DNA of 64,000 nucleotides from Watersipora subatra (taxonomy: Eukaryota; Bryozoa; Gymnolaemata; Cheilostomatida; Watersiporidae): assembly GCF_963576615.1 (NCBI RefSeq), contig NC_088708.1, forward strand, positions 46,735,196 to 46,799,195. The letters run 5' to 3'. A model generated the notes under the pieces. It saw only the letters and a list, made by a program, of their open reading frames with translations, ran no database searches and was not told the origin of the DNA. This document shows, one piece after another, positions 48,650-62,500 of the stretch. Each line of letters begins with the position of its first letter. Position 1 is the stretch's first letter. The position numbers were made by a program, and so were the translations under genes.

Positions 48650-51609
48650 GATGTACTCTTCGCTCTACAAGTTACAAATGTGAACAACTATCATGGTGAT
48701 TTGCAAATTTACTTCTCTCTGTGTTCAACTATGTTTGCATATCAACACAGCCAATACTGATCATTTGTCTAAATCCTCTGCCGACGCCTGTTCTGATTGA
48801 CAGTGTATAAACTCGATAAAACATTTAAATATTTCTCAGTGATGTAAACCAACACCCATAAAAGACAGAATAAAAATATGTCAGAGGTAAATATATAATA
48901 GAAGAATTGTTGAAATTTAGAGCAAGCAAGGCAGCAAGACAGCATGGAACTCCTAAATATGTTGTTGTATCATTGTCAATAACCAAACAGCGTGCAACAA
49001 TTGAGCCAAATGATTAACAATAGCTCATCGGTTCATCCCACGAGACTATTATTTTGTCAAACCGAAAACTCAATGAACTTCAGATAAATCCAAGAGAGAT
49101 CTTATAGGTTTTGCCCACAATAGGTTTACTCAAGCCTATCCAAGTAATGCTTGACAAGTTATGCACATTCTCATGCCAATGAATATATAATAACATGCCT
49201 CGCTAGCATGATCACACAACAAACAGATAATCGAGTAAAGATGGCTTGTAAACAGAAAAAAATAAAACTTCAACTATGACAGATAAATCCATTGAATAGC
49301 CAGCAGCTAGTAAGCCTAATAGACTTCTCCAAAGGTATCGCCATAATCTATGCTAACTGTCATTCACATGCTCATGATTGCAAATGGAGCTGATAGTGTC
49401 TTTTAAGAAAAAAAGTAGAATTTTACGATTGATTGCCTGACTCTAAGCTGATGTTTTGAGAATGAACTTTAGCTAGATTTCCAACAAATTAGACACTATA
49501 TCTCCAGGGCATAAAAGTAATTAAGAACAATGCGCAATTATTGAATCAGCATAACAGCTTGTGTAATGCTCAGGGGAGTTGCGCTTAGGTACTGTTTTTA
49601 TAAATCTACATCTACCTAAGCAACAAAAATGCTACAAGTGCTACAGACATATGTGTTGTAGGCAGAAAGTTTGTAAATGTAAGCCTACTAAGTATGTAAA
49701 TATAAGCAATAGCTAATAGAAACGAAACAGTAGTTTTAATCAATTAAAATGGTAGTGTTTTCAGAGTGTTATTTGCGCTTGTATCCCATTTCTCATGAAG
49801 AACTAGAAAAGTCTGTTTGGCGAAAACATGTGAATTTAAGCAGCGAATTTAGATACCTTAGGCTACTATAATATGCTTTGGTAACTAGTTGTTGATGGCT
49901 TCTATTTCCAAAAAAGCCAAGCTTTCAACCGAAGCGTTTATCTGTAGTTGTCATACTGAGCTTAATTTTATTTCTTGTGTTCATGTCAATGAATAACAGT
50001 ATTTAATGAGATGAAATTCAAAATTCACCAACTGTGCGAAGATTAATATCGCGTGACTAATCACGGTTGTTTGTATGAGTTCATACAATATTTCTGTTGC
50101 CATAAATAAAATACTGTTGCAAAACTGGCACAGAGTCAACATAGTTTTATAAATTAATTGACATGCCAACAGAATTACGCAAATGGGGAATGTTATTGCG
50201 ATGCTAATCAAAATATACACACATCAAAAATCGTGGCCGATTTTGCATTTCATATACATACATAAATGTACCACAAAAATCCCATCAATCTTTAGAAAAA
50301 AAATGGGTTTGTTTTAAAATTTATAGTTGTAAATGATGCTTCACATTTGCCATAAGGCTAATACAGACAAGCGTATTGCTCAAAGACAAGTTTTTTTCTA
50401 ATCTGTTAGCAAACCTATGCTATATATCGCAATATACGAGATAATAATTTTAACAGACAATTTTAATATGACTCTGAATTCAGATACTAAAAAATAATTG
50501 CTGATATATAATGCAATACCTTATCTAAAAACACCTCTTGCGCTCAGTAAATTACTGCTGTAGTGAAAAAAAATATCGCTGGCTCTTATGCGAACGACGC
50601 ATGCGCCGGCTACATTGCTCGCAGCCATAGTGACAAACACTTCCGTGCAAAATTGTGAACGAACCATAGAGGTATGCACATCGTAGGTCTTGCGTCTTTG
50701 GAAAGATATTGAAAGCTCCAGCATACGGCAAAGCACCACAGCCGCACCACAGCAACTTTTTCGCCGTCTTCTTTTAAATAGCCTGTAGTTCTAAACTAAA
50801 CTCAATTGTAGTAAACGAAATGTTATTTTAGTTCTGCAGTTGAGAGGTTGATATACATGTACTGTAATAGAAAAATGCGTCTCTTATTTTCTATCGAGTC
50901 TACGGAACAAACACCTACAGCATATTTAACGCTTGCGCGCACGCTTTTAGGAATTCAACTATGATACAATAAATGTACGTATACATTTGTAGCATGGCTG
51001 AGTTTCACGTGTTCGGTTACATTTTAGTGATGTTCAAATTTTCAGTCGTAGGCGTTAAACTTTGGTGCTATGCTCATTGATATGTTATTGCTTAACTATT
51101 TTGTCTTGCAACTTGCTTGTGTAATATAATATATGTATTTTATTGTTTTGTACTCATTGGCTAAGAATAGTTAGGCTTCATTATTTCGTAATTTATTAAA
51201 AAAGAATGAATAGGCTTTGGGAAAAAATAGAGGCCATTTATGGTATTAAGTTTCGTTGTAGACGAATGGTAAAAAACTGCTGTCAAAGGTGTTAGTTTCG
51301 TGGACAAACATGAAATGTATAGTAACAAATCGTAAAACGATTGTCAAGATATTGAAGCTAATCGAACGTCGATGCTTTCATGAATGCTCTAATAATAAAC
51401 TGGTAGGACTTCGTTTATGCGGCAATAGCGTTCCAGTAGACGCTTCTGGTGAAGGCCTTTGCCTCTAGCGTCAAAACTTTTAGTGAGATTGTATTATTAT
51501 GAAGGACACTTTTAAAAAATAGAATTCTATCACTAAAGATGAGATCATCACTCTGAAGTAAATTCTACTCGACAAGGATAGACAACTCCCAACTCAAGAG
51601 CGAGTTCAC
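48650..51609. other. Intergenic, upstream of the Tubby gene
   Basis: No confident gene. 50540-50760 is less AT-rich and CpG-containing, and its - strand carries ATG-led frames (MAASNVAGACVVRIRASD), so it may be a promoter or untranslated first exon of the Tubby gene; this is inference only. Confidence 0.35.
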
Positions 51610-52150
51610 ACAAACTCGATGAGTCAATAAACAGACTTGTGGGTGAGCCGATAAGCAGACTCGAGAGTGAGCCGATAAACAGACTCGAGAGTGAGCTGAT
51701 AAACCGACTCGAGAGTGAGCCGATAAACAGACTCGATGGTGAGCCGATAAGCAGACTCGAGAGTGAGCTGATAAACAGACTCGTGGGTGAGCCGATAAAC
51801 AGATTCGAGGGTGAGCCGATAAACAGACTCGTGGGTGAGCCGATAAACAGACTCGAGAGTGAGCCGATAAACAGACTCGATGGTGAGCCGATAAACAGAC
51901 TCGATGGTAAGCCGATAAACAGACTCGATGGTGAGCCGATAAACAGACTTGATGGTGAGCCGATAAACAGACTCGAGAGTGAGCCGATAAACAGACTCGA
52001 GAGTGAGCCGATAAGCTGACTCGAGAGTGAGCCGATAAACAGACTCGAGAGTGAGCCGATAAACAGACTCGATAGTGAGCCGATAAACAGACTCGTGGGT
52101 GAGCCGATAAACAGACTCGTGGGTGAGCTGATAAACAGACTCGATGGTGT
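51610..52150. repeat. Minisatellite, 24-bp unit, about 22 copies
   Basis: Unit GTGAGCCGATAAACAGACTC plus GAGA/GATG/GTGG. As 24 is a multiple of 3 and no unit stop occurs, one + frame (NRLESEPI period) and one - frame (RLTLESVY period) stay open. No start context or homology suggests a protein. Confidence 0.96.
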
Positions 52151-53528
52151 CTTTTCTCAACTATTACACCCTAGCAAGCCAGGCGCAATAACTCTTGATG
52201 TTCGGTCAATAGCACTTATAGTGAATGCAGCTATGATACGCTGGCTAATATCACAATGCTAAAGTCAGAAACAGTGACAAGAATATTATACACTATTTGC
52301 TTTTCAAACTCAAGCAGAGCTTATTTGTAAAGAACGCAGTATCTTTATTGGTGTTATATCTCTCAGTACCAAGCAGTAACACACCAGCAATGATCAAACC
52401 GGCAGGTTATATAGCAATCCCAAGAAAAATCCACAATTGATTGGCTGCACAGTAATCAGGTCAACCAATTCCACAATAACATATTTCGAATACAAAAACG
52501 ATAACATTTGTCACTAACTAATCACGCAATACGAGTATTAATAATTTTTTTAGTGTTTGTATAGTAACATGCAAATCTTAGAACAATATGGTAATAAATG
52601 GTTAACATAAAAAAATTGCTAGTATCACACATACATACACTCTACATTGAACAAGTGTTAAGCGTGCGCCTTATAAATGACTATTCAAATTTGTCTGAAT
52701 TGCGATGAACGTAATATAGATCCGTTGAGTTAGCAATTTGAAGCTGCCGGATTATAGGCTTAGAAAAGACGTCATCAACTCTTACGCATTCAGACGTCTA
52801 CAAATACGGGTACACACTGATTGACAGCTCATTCGCTTTTACAAGCATGAAGTGGGGTCCAAGACCATTCGCCCATCGGTAGATCCTATCGGGGACGACA
52901 GTGACCCTCTCGGGCTACTGGACTCACCAGTCAAAATCGATTTTTGAGTGGCAGTAGTCTCACCAACCACCTCAGCCCTTTTCAGGGCTATCATTTCCAT
53001 TTTAAGGGTTTTGTTCTGCGACGACAATGGTGGAAACTCGGTGTCGTACTTGTCCACTTTTTTTATTACAACTCGTTTGTTGGTCGGCGCAAGCCAGGTT
53101 TCGTAGGCCGAACATAGTATTTGGCTCATTGCCATAATTCGACAAGGTGTGATGGTTGAAATAAGTTGCTGCGTTCAAAATGATCTATTTTGCGGCTAAC
53201 CACCTGATAAGGAAGTTGATAGTTGTAGAACTGCAGTCAGTAGCCGAAATTATGCCTTAAGCGAAGTCGTGGTATGCCTTCTATTTTGAATGATGACCGA
53301 ATAATCAATTCAGCTCATTACTCAATTGGCAAGAACTAGGAAATTTAAAAAAGCACAAATAAACCTGATCATTCAAAATAATTGCATTATTTATTTAGGA
53401 GAATCTTTTGCTGCATTGCATTACAGCATGGAATGTTAACTGTGCCCACAATTAACGTAATATTTTATTTAAGATTATTGACATAATTTGTATTTTGTAT
53501 CCCTTTTTTAGGGAAATTAGGGACCAAA
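52151..53528. other. Gap between the 24-bp array and EXOSC6
   Basis: Apart from the unidentified - strand frame at 52839-53135 nothing is recognised. The EXOSC6 promoter must lie here. Confidence 0.4.
52839..53135 (-). CDS. Unidentified 98-residue frame, possible first exon
   Basis: Starts ATGGCAATGAGC and ends with TAA. It encodes a Lys/Ser-rich sequence (APTNKRVVIKKVDKYDTEFP, then ALKRAEVVGETTATQKS). A strong donor-like ACTG|GTGAGT lies inside it, so it could be a first exon diverging from EXOSC6, whose ATG is about 390 bases away. Short Lys-rich N-termini of this type also occur in LINE ORF1 proteins. No family recognised. Confidence 0.22.
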   Translation of the reverse strand: MAMSQILCSAYETWLAPTNKRVVIKKVDKYDTEFPPLSSQNKTLKMEMIALKRAEVVGETTATQKSILTGESSSPRGSLSSPIGSTDGRMVLDPTSCL

Positions 53529-56500
53529 ATGCCTCAAGATTCTAGAAGGAATTGTTATCAAGAATCTTCGTATCACCCGCATCGTTTTCAAGAGGCTGAC
53601 AAACTTGATAGTCAGTTCTTGGTGAGATCTAATTTGTGTTGATAAACATTCATTTGCCTTGTGATGAGTTTTTTAAAGTTTGAGGTAACTAATCTTGACA
53701 CAAAACTAGTTCGATGAAGATTTGCACTTGTTCTTGGGAAAATTTCAGATAAACGATAACGGGTTGAGACGGGATGATCGGAATCAGACAGACCCTCGAG
53801 CTATTTGTAAGTGTTCTCGAGTTCTTCTATTTTAAAACTGCTTTTAGAATTTACGCTTCAGCTAATGATTAGCTTTGACTTTGAGCAAATGATTCCCTCT
53901 ACTAGGAGCATATTTATAGACCAATCATTAAATGGCTGTGTAGCCAGAATTTTTTGTTGTGATACAACTGCTAACTCGTAAGCCATGATTCACTATGAAA
54001 TGATAGTTATCTCCCCTATTCGTAGTCATGGAGGTTGGCATTGTCACTAGAGCCAAGGGGTCCTCGTACATTGAAGTTGGAAAGACCAAAGTTATTTGTG
54101 CTTGGTAAGTCGGTGTTAATCCTTCACTGTCAGATAGCTATTGCTCCTTCTGCTACAGTAGGTGCTCCTACCATGTAAATAATCCATTCCAGGAACGTTT
54201 ACGTTAGAGAGAATTTATGTTATAAGAACAGTAAAATACATGGAAATTGCCTAATCCATTCTAAGATCTTTGCAAACTCACCCCTTTGACCATGCAAATT
54301 GACTTAACCCTTTTCATTTGTGGGCTGCACCGTAACTGCAGAGATCTTGGTTTGCATCGACAGCTTTTCTCCTTTTTCTGGTCAATCTCACTGGTTTTAT
54401 AGACCATGATTGTGGTAATTTTACAATAAGTTGATGGGGAGTGCACATCTTCGACATTCATTTACAATAATTAGCTTATTTTCTCTAAACAGCAAAGTCT
54501 ACTCTGTACAGTAAAACTAATAACAAATATTTTATACAGGTATAAAAAAACCAAAATAATTCACAGAAAGTGGTACTACTTGTTCGTCGTCTATCTGTAC
54601 CCAGGGGTCAAGGTTAAGATAAAAGAGAACTTTCGACGATACTCCAACTCGTGACATTCGGATTGGTGGACTGACGAAGTAACACCTGCACCAATCGATT
54701 GCCTTTGTATCAGGCCTGTATTCCCTGGTTGCAAGTTGGGGTGGCAAATGTTAGGCGACTATTTGTCTATTTTTTCTAAACAACAGTCTATTCTTCAAAG
54801 TCAAGCTAATAACAAGTATTTTATAAGACAACAATAAAGCAAAACAACAAAACATTTTTACTAAAAAACAATACTACCCGTTCATCATCACCTGTTTCCA
54901 ATGGTCAGGGTTAGTATAAAGAGAACTTTTGACGATACTGCAACTCGTGACATTCCGATTGGTAAACCAACGCTGTAACACCTGCACCAATCAATCGCCT
55001 TTAGTTTTAAGAACAATTGCGCAGTGATCCTATTCTTTGTTTTGTCGACACATCTGATGATTGATCATGACGAAGTAGAATGTCGCAAAAGTTGTGTATA
55101 TAATAGATATAACATTGTATGCACGTCATTTTTTTCGCAAGTATGGTGAGATAGATTAACATTCAAATCAGATTTGAGAACTTGCCCGACTTGACACTTT
55201 ACGTTATATGAAATTTTTTAAATTGCCTGAAGCAAAAATTTCTTATAATTTATTTACGTTATTTGGAGTATATGTTATAGGTGTACATTATAGGAGCATC
55301 TACTGTACTTCTACATGACGCAGCATTTTATTTCATTTAAAATTTCACTTTAGCTGATTGCCTCTCTGAGTCCAGACTAATTTGCATTGTTTTCAGCAGC
55401 GTGAGGTCAATTTAAGGTCAGGTACCATACCTGTTACCTTGAGCGGCCTTGCTGTGAGTTGGGGTTATTACAATAAGAATATTATCATCCTGTTTATTGT
55501 TGACCAAGTGCTAGAAAGTGTTTAGAAAGGATTTTTACTTAACCATCAATTTCAAGCAGGAGACAGGAGCTTTTAGAATGTGATTTGACAAAGATAAAGC
55601 TTAGCTGCGCATTTGGATAGGGTAGCTAACTTTATTATTGCACAGGGCAGACAAATCCATATTTAAAATAATGACGTGGGAAGGGTTTAAGCAATGCTCT
55701 GCAGAAAAGTTCTTAATTTGTTTCTCAACTGACTTTTATTTTTAGTTAGCAATAACTGAAACGTCGTAGCATCTGCATATGTGGCACTAAGATTAAATGG
55801 ATAACCTGGACAGTGTGACATTCTGGAAGATGATCAGCTCAGCGTTTATATACAGTAGTTGTAGTATTAAAATGTGATCAGCTTTATATATTGCAAACAT
55901 TTGTCAATTCTGACTTGATGACTGGCTATATAGGTAGATCACAAGTGATGTGAATAGGTCATAAGTGATATGGGAAAGTCACAGGTTTTTTTTGGTAGAT
56001 CAGGGGTGCTTTGATAGATCACTGGTTATATGGGTAGATTACAGATGATATGGGAAGATCACAGCTGATGAGGGTAGATTACATGTGATGTGGGTAGATC
56101 GCAGGGATATGGGTAGATCACAGTTGAAATAGGTAGATCTCAAGCATAAATACAGTACACATGCAATTGTTACAATGACTGGCTTTTTCTGTGACCAAGA
56201 GCTGACTATAAAACATTGTTTTCATCTGTTTCTGCTTGTTTTTTTTACTCCAGTTCATTTTTTTGACACCTTGCTGTAGCTACAGTTTTCGTTCAGTGTG
56301 CCTAGTTGAATCAAATAGTTTATCTGCTCATGGCTTTGTGGCTCAGACGGTTGTGGGCATTTTTAATTACACATCTACTACACCAATGAAATGCTTTGTG
56401 AGTATATCTACGTAGATTATGATAGATACATTTCTGCTCTATCTCTCACACGCTTGACAGCCAAACCTTGCCATACAAAATTGATTAACAGTATTCCAAC

Positions 56501-59500
56501 ATTTTCTTGTTATGTCAAAGACAGCGTGTTGAAGCAAATACTCTGAAAAACCTGTTGGACGTTTTGAAATTAGTTTGAGAGTTTAACAACGTTGTTAAAT
56601 TCTTGAAGTAATTGCATGTAGCAGTAGAATACATGTGTTCTCTGAAACTATGTAATAAAAATATCCAAGCCAAAACTATGTGTAAAAACTGAATTAATAA
56701 CGGAGTTATAATTTTGAGACAACACAATAATAATTGCGTTTCTTTAACTTAGCTCCTTGGGAATAGAAGTGTAGGTTCAGTGGTAGAGTGAGTGATACAG
56801 AGTGTAGTTTAACTATGCTTGCATATTAAGTGTTGTCTTTCCTTACACATGTTCACGCTACGTGTTACGTTTGTCCTTGACATCGGAGGTTATTCTGGCC
56901 ATAAGTGAAGTAAAATAAACTACGAGTAACAATACAATTTCTCTAGATCCAACCACAATAATACTGCATAAATATACAGAAGATGCTATTCCATCTTACA
57001 CAAATACATTTTATATTAATTTGTTATAATTATTTTAAAGTTTGATTTATAATCTTTTAGTTAATTTACTTTTACGCATGAAACTAATGTTTCGAAAAGT
57101 TTTGTACATTGTATGTTGGAAGTTAATTACTTCTTATCTTGCCAAATATTTGCTGAATTTTTACATCGCATGTCGAAGCAACTTGTATGTAGAAAATCTA
57201 TGATTGCAAGTTGAAGGTTTGATTCAACACAAGAATGACTAAAGCAAAGATGCTGTTAGCTTATTCCAGAATCGTAAAGATTTGCTTGAGTGTTCTCCTA
57301 AGTTGTTTGTAAAGTTGAAACTACATGTATAATCTCTCTTTGACTGAGAGGTGTTTAAATTGTGGAATGCTTATAAAGATGTGTGAGAAATGCTTACCGC
57401 TTTTCATTGACAAAGAATGGATGTGAAAGAGCTGATGAATTACAGTGCAATAGCCATTAGATGGCAGGCTATAGAGATATGTGTCTGCTAAGAACGGAAA
57501 TTTTTGGTAGAAGAAATTACAAGTGCTACAAGTAAATAGCGAAATATGAAGGTTGTGGGGTAAATAAGAGGAGTTCGGTGAAGTTACATGTAACACGGTT
57601 TAGAATGACATTTAACATGTGTTAGGATGACATATAACATGTGTTAGGATGGCATGTAACATGTGTTAGGATGACATGTAAGATGTGTTAGGATGACATG
57701 TAGGATGTGTTAGGATGACATGTAAAATGTGTTAGGATGACATGTAAAATGTGTTAGGATGACATGTAGCATGTGTTAGGATGACATGTAACATGTGTTA
57801 GGATGACATGTAACATGTGTTAGGATGACATGTAACATGTGTTAGGATGACATTTAACATATATTAGGATGACATGTAACATGTGTTAGGATGACATGAA
57901 GCATGTGTTAGGATGACATGTAACATGTGTTAGGATGACATGTAACATGTGTTAGGATGACATTTAACATATATTAGGATGACATGTAACATGTGTTAGG
58001 ATGACATGAAGCATGTGTTAGGATGACATGTAACATGTGTTAGGATGACATATAACATGTGTTAGGATGACATTTAACATATATTAGGATGCCATGTAAC
58101 ATGTGTTAGGATGACATGTAGCATGTGTTAGGATGACATGTAATATGTGTTAGGATGGCATGTAATATGTGTTAGGATGACATGTAGCATGTGTTAGGAT
58201 GACATGTAATATGTGTTAGGATGGCATGTAATATGTGTTAGGATGGCATGTAACATATATTAGGATGACATGTAACATGTGTTAGGATGACATGAAGCAT
58301 GTGTTAGGATGACATGTAACATGTGTTAGGATGACATGTAACATGTGTTAGGATGACATTTAACATATATTAGGATGACATGTAACATGTGTTAGGATGA
58401 CATGAAGCATGTGTTAGGATGACATGTAACATGTGTTAGGATGACATGTAACATGTGTTAGGATGACATTTAACATATATTAGGATGCCATGTAACATGT
58501 GTTAGGATGACATGTAGCATGTGTTAGGATGACATGTAATATGTGTTAGGGTGCCATGTAATATGTGTTAGGATGGCATGTAATATGTGTTAGGATGGCA
58601 TGTAACATGTGTTAGGATGACATGTAACATGTGTTAGGATGACATGATATATAGAAGATAAAAGTTTGTAAGGTGACACAGAATGCTCTATTGATACATG
58701 TAGTTATGGCCCCCGGCAGCTGCAGAGCAAAGACAGCAGTTTCTCTAAAGGTGTCCTCATGTGTGAAATGAAGTTCGCCAGCTTCGCCACTGATATTCAC
58801 AAAACTGACCAATCAAATCTTCAGGAGCAAGAGATGTCAGCGATGCTTGTGGATGCTTTGAGTCCCTGTGTTTTGCTGGTAAGCAGTTATGTCACAGCAA
58901 AAAGATTATCCTTGGGTTTACTGGTAAGATAGTGGTTGTATACAGTCATGCCTGGAAATATGAGCTTTATGTCTCCAATGTTTATGCTAAACGTTGGAGA
59001 TGATTGGTTCAGGTCAAGCTTACTTAGATTTAAAGGCTTTAAAATGATGAAAGATGATGGTGTTATTTGTTATTTTACTCACACGATTTTACTCTTTTCT
59101 GCCTGCACAAATTATTTGTGCACCGTGTATCCTCACGGAATGAGAGCTGATCTATAAGATAGAAAATTTTTAGCTAGCAGTAACTACAGGTAAAACACTA
59201 CCTGCTATCACATTAACATTTATTAAATGTTAATGAATAAATGTTAATGTGTAAATTCCAACAAATAATGTCCGAAATTTTTGGAAACGTCGCCGATCAT
59301 TTTTACAAATCGGTACTTATGTTTGTGGTGACCTTTCACTCAGTTTTTTCTTTGACATTCAAATAGTATTAAACAGCGCTCCATAGATTCATAAAAAGAA
59401 TTGATAGTGGTAAAAAATTAGGAAAGGATTACTTTTATCATCAAGTAAGAAACCATAAAAGTACGCGTTGAAAGGTCTTTGGTTTATTTAAAAAAAGAGT

Positions 59501-62500
59501 AAATGAAGCCATTTGTTGATGAGTATGAGCTGATCTATCTATGAACATAGCATGCTCACCCATGAGTTGTTGAACAATGATGAGCACACACAGGACATGA
59601 CCACCCACGATTTTCGGAGTGCATCTGAGTAATCTCTGCCTCTTTTATATAGGACAGGTTTCCAAAGGCTCAAGTGGATATCTACATAACAGTCCTGGAG
59701 GATGATGGCAGTGGTAAATAGCTCTACTTGACAATAATTTACCTGCATGCGTAATTACCTGCATGTGATTAACTTTTGCTCACATGTCCTCTTCACTCAT
59801 CTACATCTAAAAGTAGCAAGGGTCAACATGTCTTGACCTTACCAGGATACTGGGCATAACATTTTCATGAAACTGCTGTTTGGTGCATATAAACTATTCA
59901 GCGGTGAAGGAAATAAGATAGAAATGGTTTGTCATTGTGTGCAAAGGTATAAATGTGATTGGTTGGTTATTTATTCTCACTGGCTTTTGAGGATTGCAAC
60001 TCCAGTGATGATAGAAAGTTAGTTTTTACTGTTGTCAATCTATTTGGGCAATGTTCCAGGGAAACGATCTGGTAACAGCATGCTGCTGCGTGGAAGCCTT
60101 TCTGATAACAGCATGCTGTTACGCAGAAGCCTTTTTGTAAGGTCACCAAATTTCAGGTCATTTAAAACAACGGTTTTCTTGTAACTGTCGGAAATGTACA
60201 TACATATTTGGCTGTCTCAAAGTACAACTACAGTTTTGACCGGTCATTTGGTGACGTGTAAAAGGGAGTTGGTTATTGTTTACTCTAAAAGACTCTGCTC
60301 CAGAAACTTTACTCCAAAAATGATCATGATTGGTTGAAGCGTATAGAAACTCTGGCTAGTATTTTGTAAGCGATTCTTTCTATACGCCATTCAGTGACTG
60401 GTTGATACTAGGTGTTTTTCTAGCCGTAGTCTAATATTCATGTTAGTTTGAACCAGTTTACAAAACTACTGATATTTCAAATGATCAGACATTTGGTTAT
60501 ACATAAAAAACTGTTTAATTAATATCATGTCGTTAACAGGTTGTTTCACCTGAATATTGTCCAACAAGTCCAAGCAATATCTCTTGTTGTTTACACAAGA
60601 ATACTTTGTTTTAGCTTTTGCCTCATCTATAACTGCTGCTTCCTTAGCCTTGGCGGACGCTGGTATAGAGATGTTTACTCTGGCTATCGGAGCCAACTTG
60701 GTGAGACATCTTTGCTCTATCTTTATTCCAGTATTTTGTGTACAGGAGTTATCTTCCCACTTGTCACTTGTCCAGAACTGATTATTTATTTGCAAATTTT
60801 AGCATTAGCAGTATCCATATAAGGCTGATTTGTACTTTGTACTATGGGGCCATAATTTGCCCAGGTCTTGTTTACTGCGTGTGACTGAACATTCCCATTA
60901 TATTTGCAGAAACAATTTGGTGACTTGACTCTGTTGGACCCAACAGCTGAGGAAGAAGCTATGGTAGGTTTGCATTGCAAATAAATGAGTTAACTGCTAG
61001 TTGGTGTGACATGAGCTACTATAAGTTGTAGCACTATCAATATAGAGCTCTGAATATTAATAATGATGATCAATTCAGCTTTGCAATTCCTACTGGTCTG
61101 GTACAAATATTAATGGAGCAGCTGTTTACGTATATTGGTCTCTGCAGACACAATTTTGTAATAATACATGCATAAAAGTTCAGATATACTCTTGTCATGC
61201 CTTCTCACCTTGTGGATTCAAGTAATAGTTAATAAGTAGGGTAATCAATAAATATGATAAATTGATAATAGAGCATGTTTGGATAAATTTATATATATGG
61301 CCACCAGTGAGTGTGAGAATGGCTCATCAATAAATTTATATATTATTATTATTTATATATAATATATTCGTATAAATAATTTTATTGATGCATCATTCTC
61401 ACACTCACTGGTATCCATCTTGAATTCTACCTTTCACTTAATGAAAGCCAATCTATTCTACTTAAAACAATCCTACAGCTGTACTTGAAACAAATTTGTA
61501 TAGAGGGCCTAAAAGCTTAGTGCTGTTTATATTTTATACTATAGTATATAAAATAAATATAGCATATATATACTATAGCTATATATATATAGCTATAGCA
61601 TATATATACTATAGCTATATATATAGCTATAGTATATATATACTATAGCTATATAGATTGCTATAGCATATATACTATAACTATAAATATAGCTATAGTA
61701 TATATATACTATAGCTATATAGATTGCTATAGCATATATATACTATAGCTATATTTGTAGCTATAGCATATATATACTATAGCTATATTTGTAGCTATAG
61801 CATATATATACTATAGTTATATATAACTATAGCATATACGGTATATACCAGGGATGGCCAAATGATTTTGGCCATGATCCGTTACAGCCAAATCTGACGC
61901 ATTAAAGATTCACAACGAGCTGAAGATGTGCATTTTTATTTTTTACCATACATGAACATGCAATTAATTACGCACATCTTTAAACAAGGCCTCAAATACG
62001 ATTTGAGAATTTTTGGCTTATATAAATAATTTGACTATAAATCAGTAAATGAATGTGCTGTAATAAATATGTCTAATATCAGTGATAAAAATGAGGAGTG
62101 TGGCTTTGACTTCACAATACTATCAAAGTGCGTTTTTTTGCTACTTCCAGCGACTCTTAAAGTTCATGAAGATGAGTATTTGTGAGTGTCTTATGATTGC
62201 TTTCTACAAAATTCATTGCTGAAAACAATGAATTTACAAAAATTCTAAGAAGGGCTTGTAAAAAATGTTTTTAAACCAAATTTTTAAAAAATATTCTAAA
62301 AAAATTTTTTGACAGGCAACTTGAAAGATCCACGAAAAAACTACAAAGATCCGAATCCGCTATTTGGCCATAGCTGGTATATACTAGAGCGATATATAAT
62401 ATATATATGATATATATTATATATAGCTTAGCTCAAGTTATTGCCTACATTCTGTCAACAAGTTGAACTAATTTTACAGAGAGCCGATCTTGGAGTCGAT

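Noticed and set aside
57606-58640. Regular direct repeats suggestive of a CRISPR array
   Set aside because: Units are contiguous with no unique spacers, and the genome is eukaryotic.
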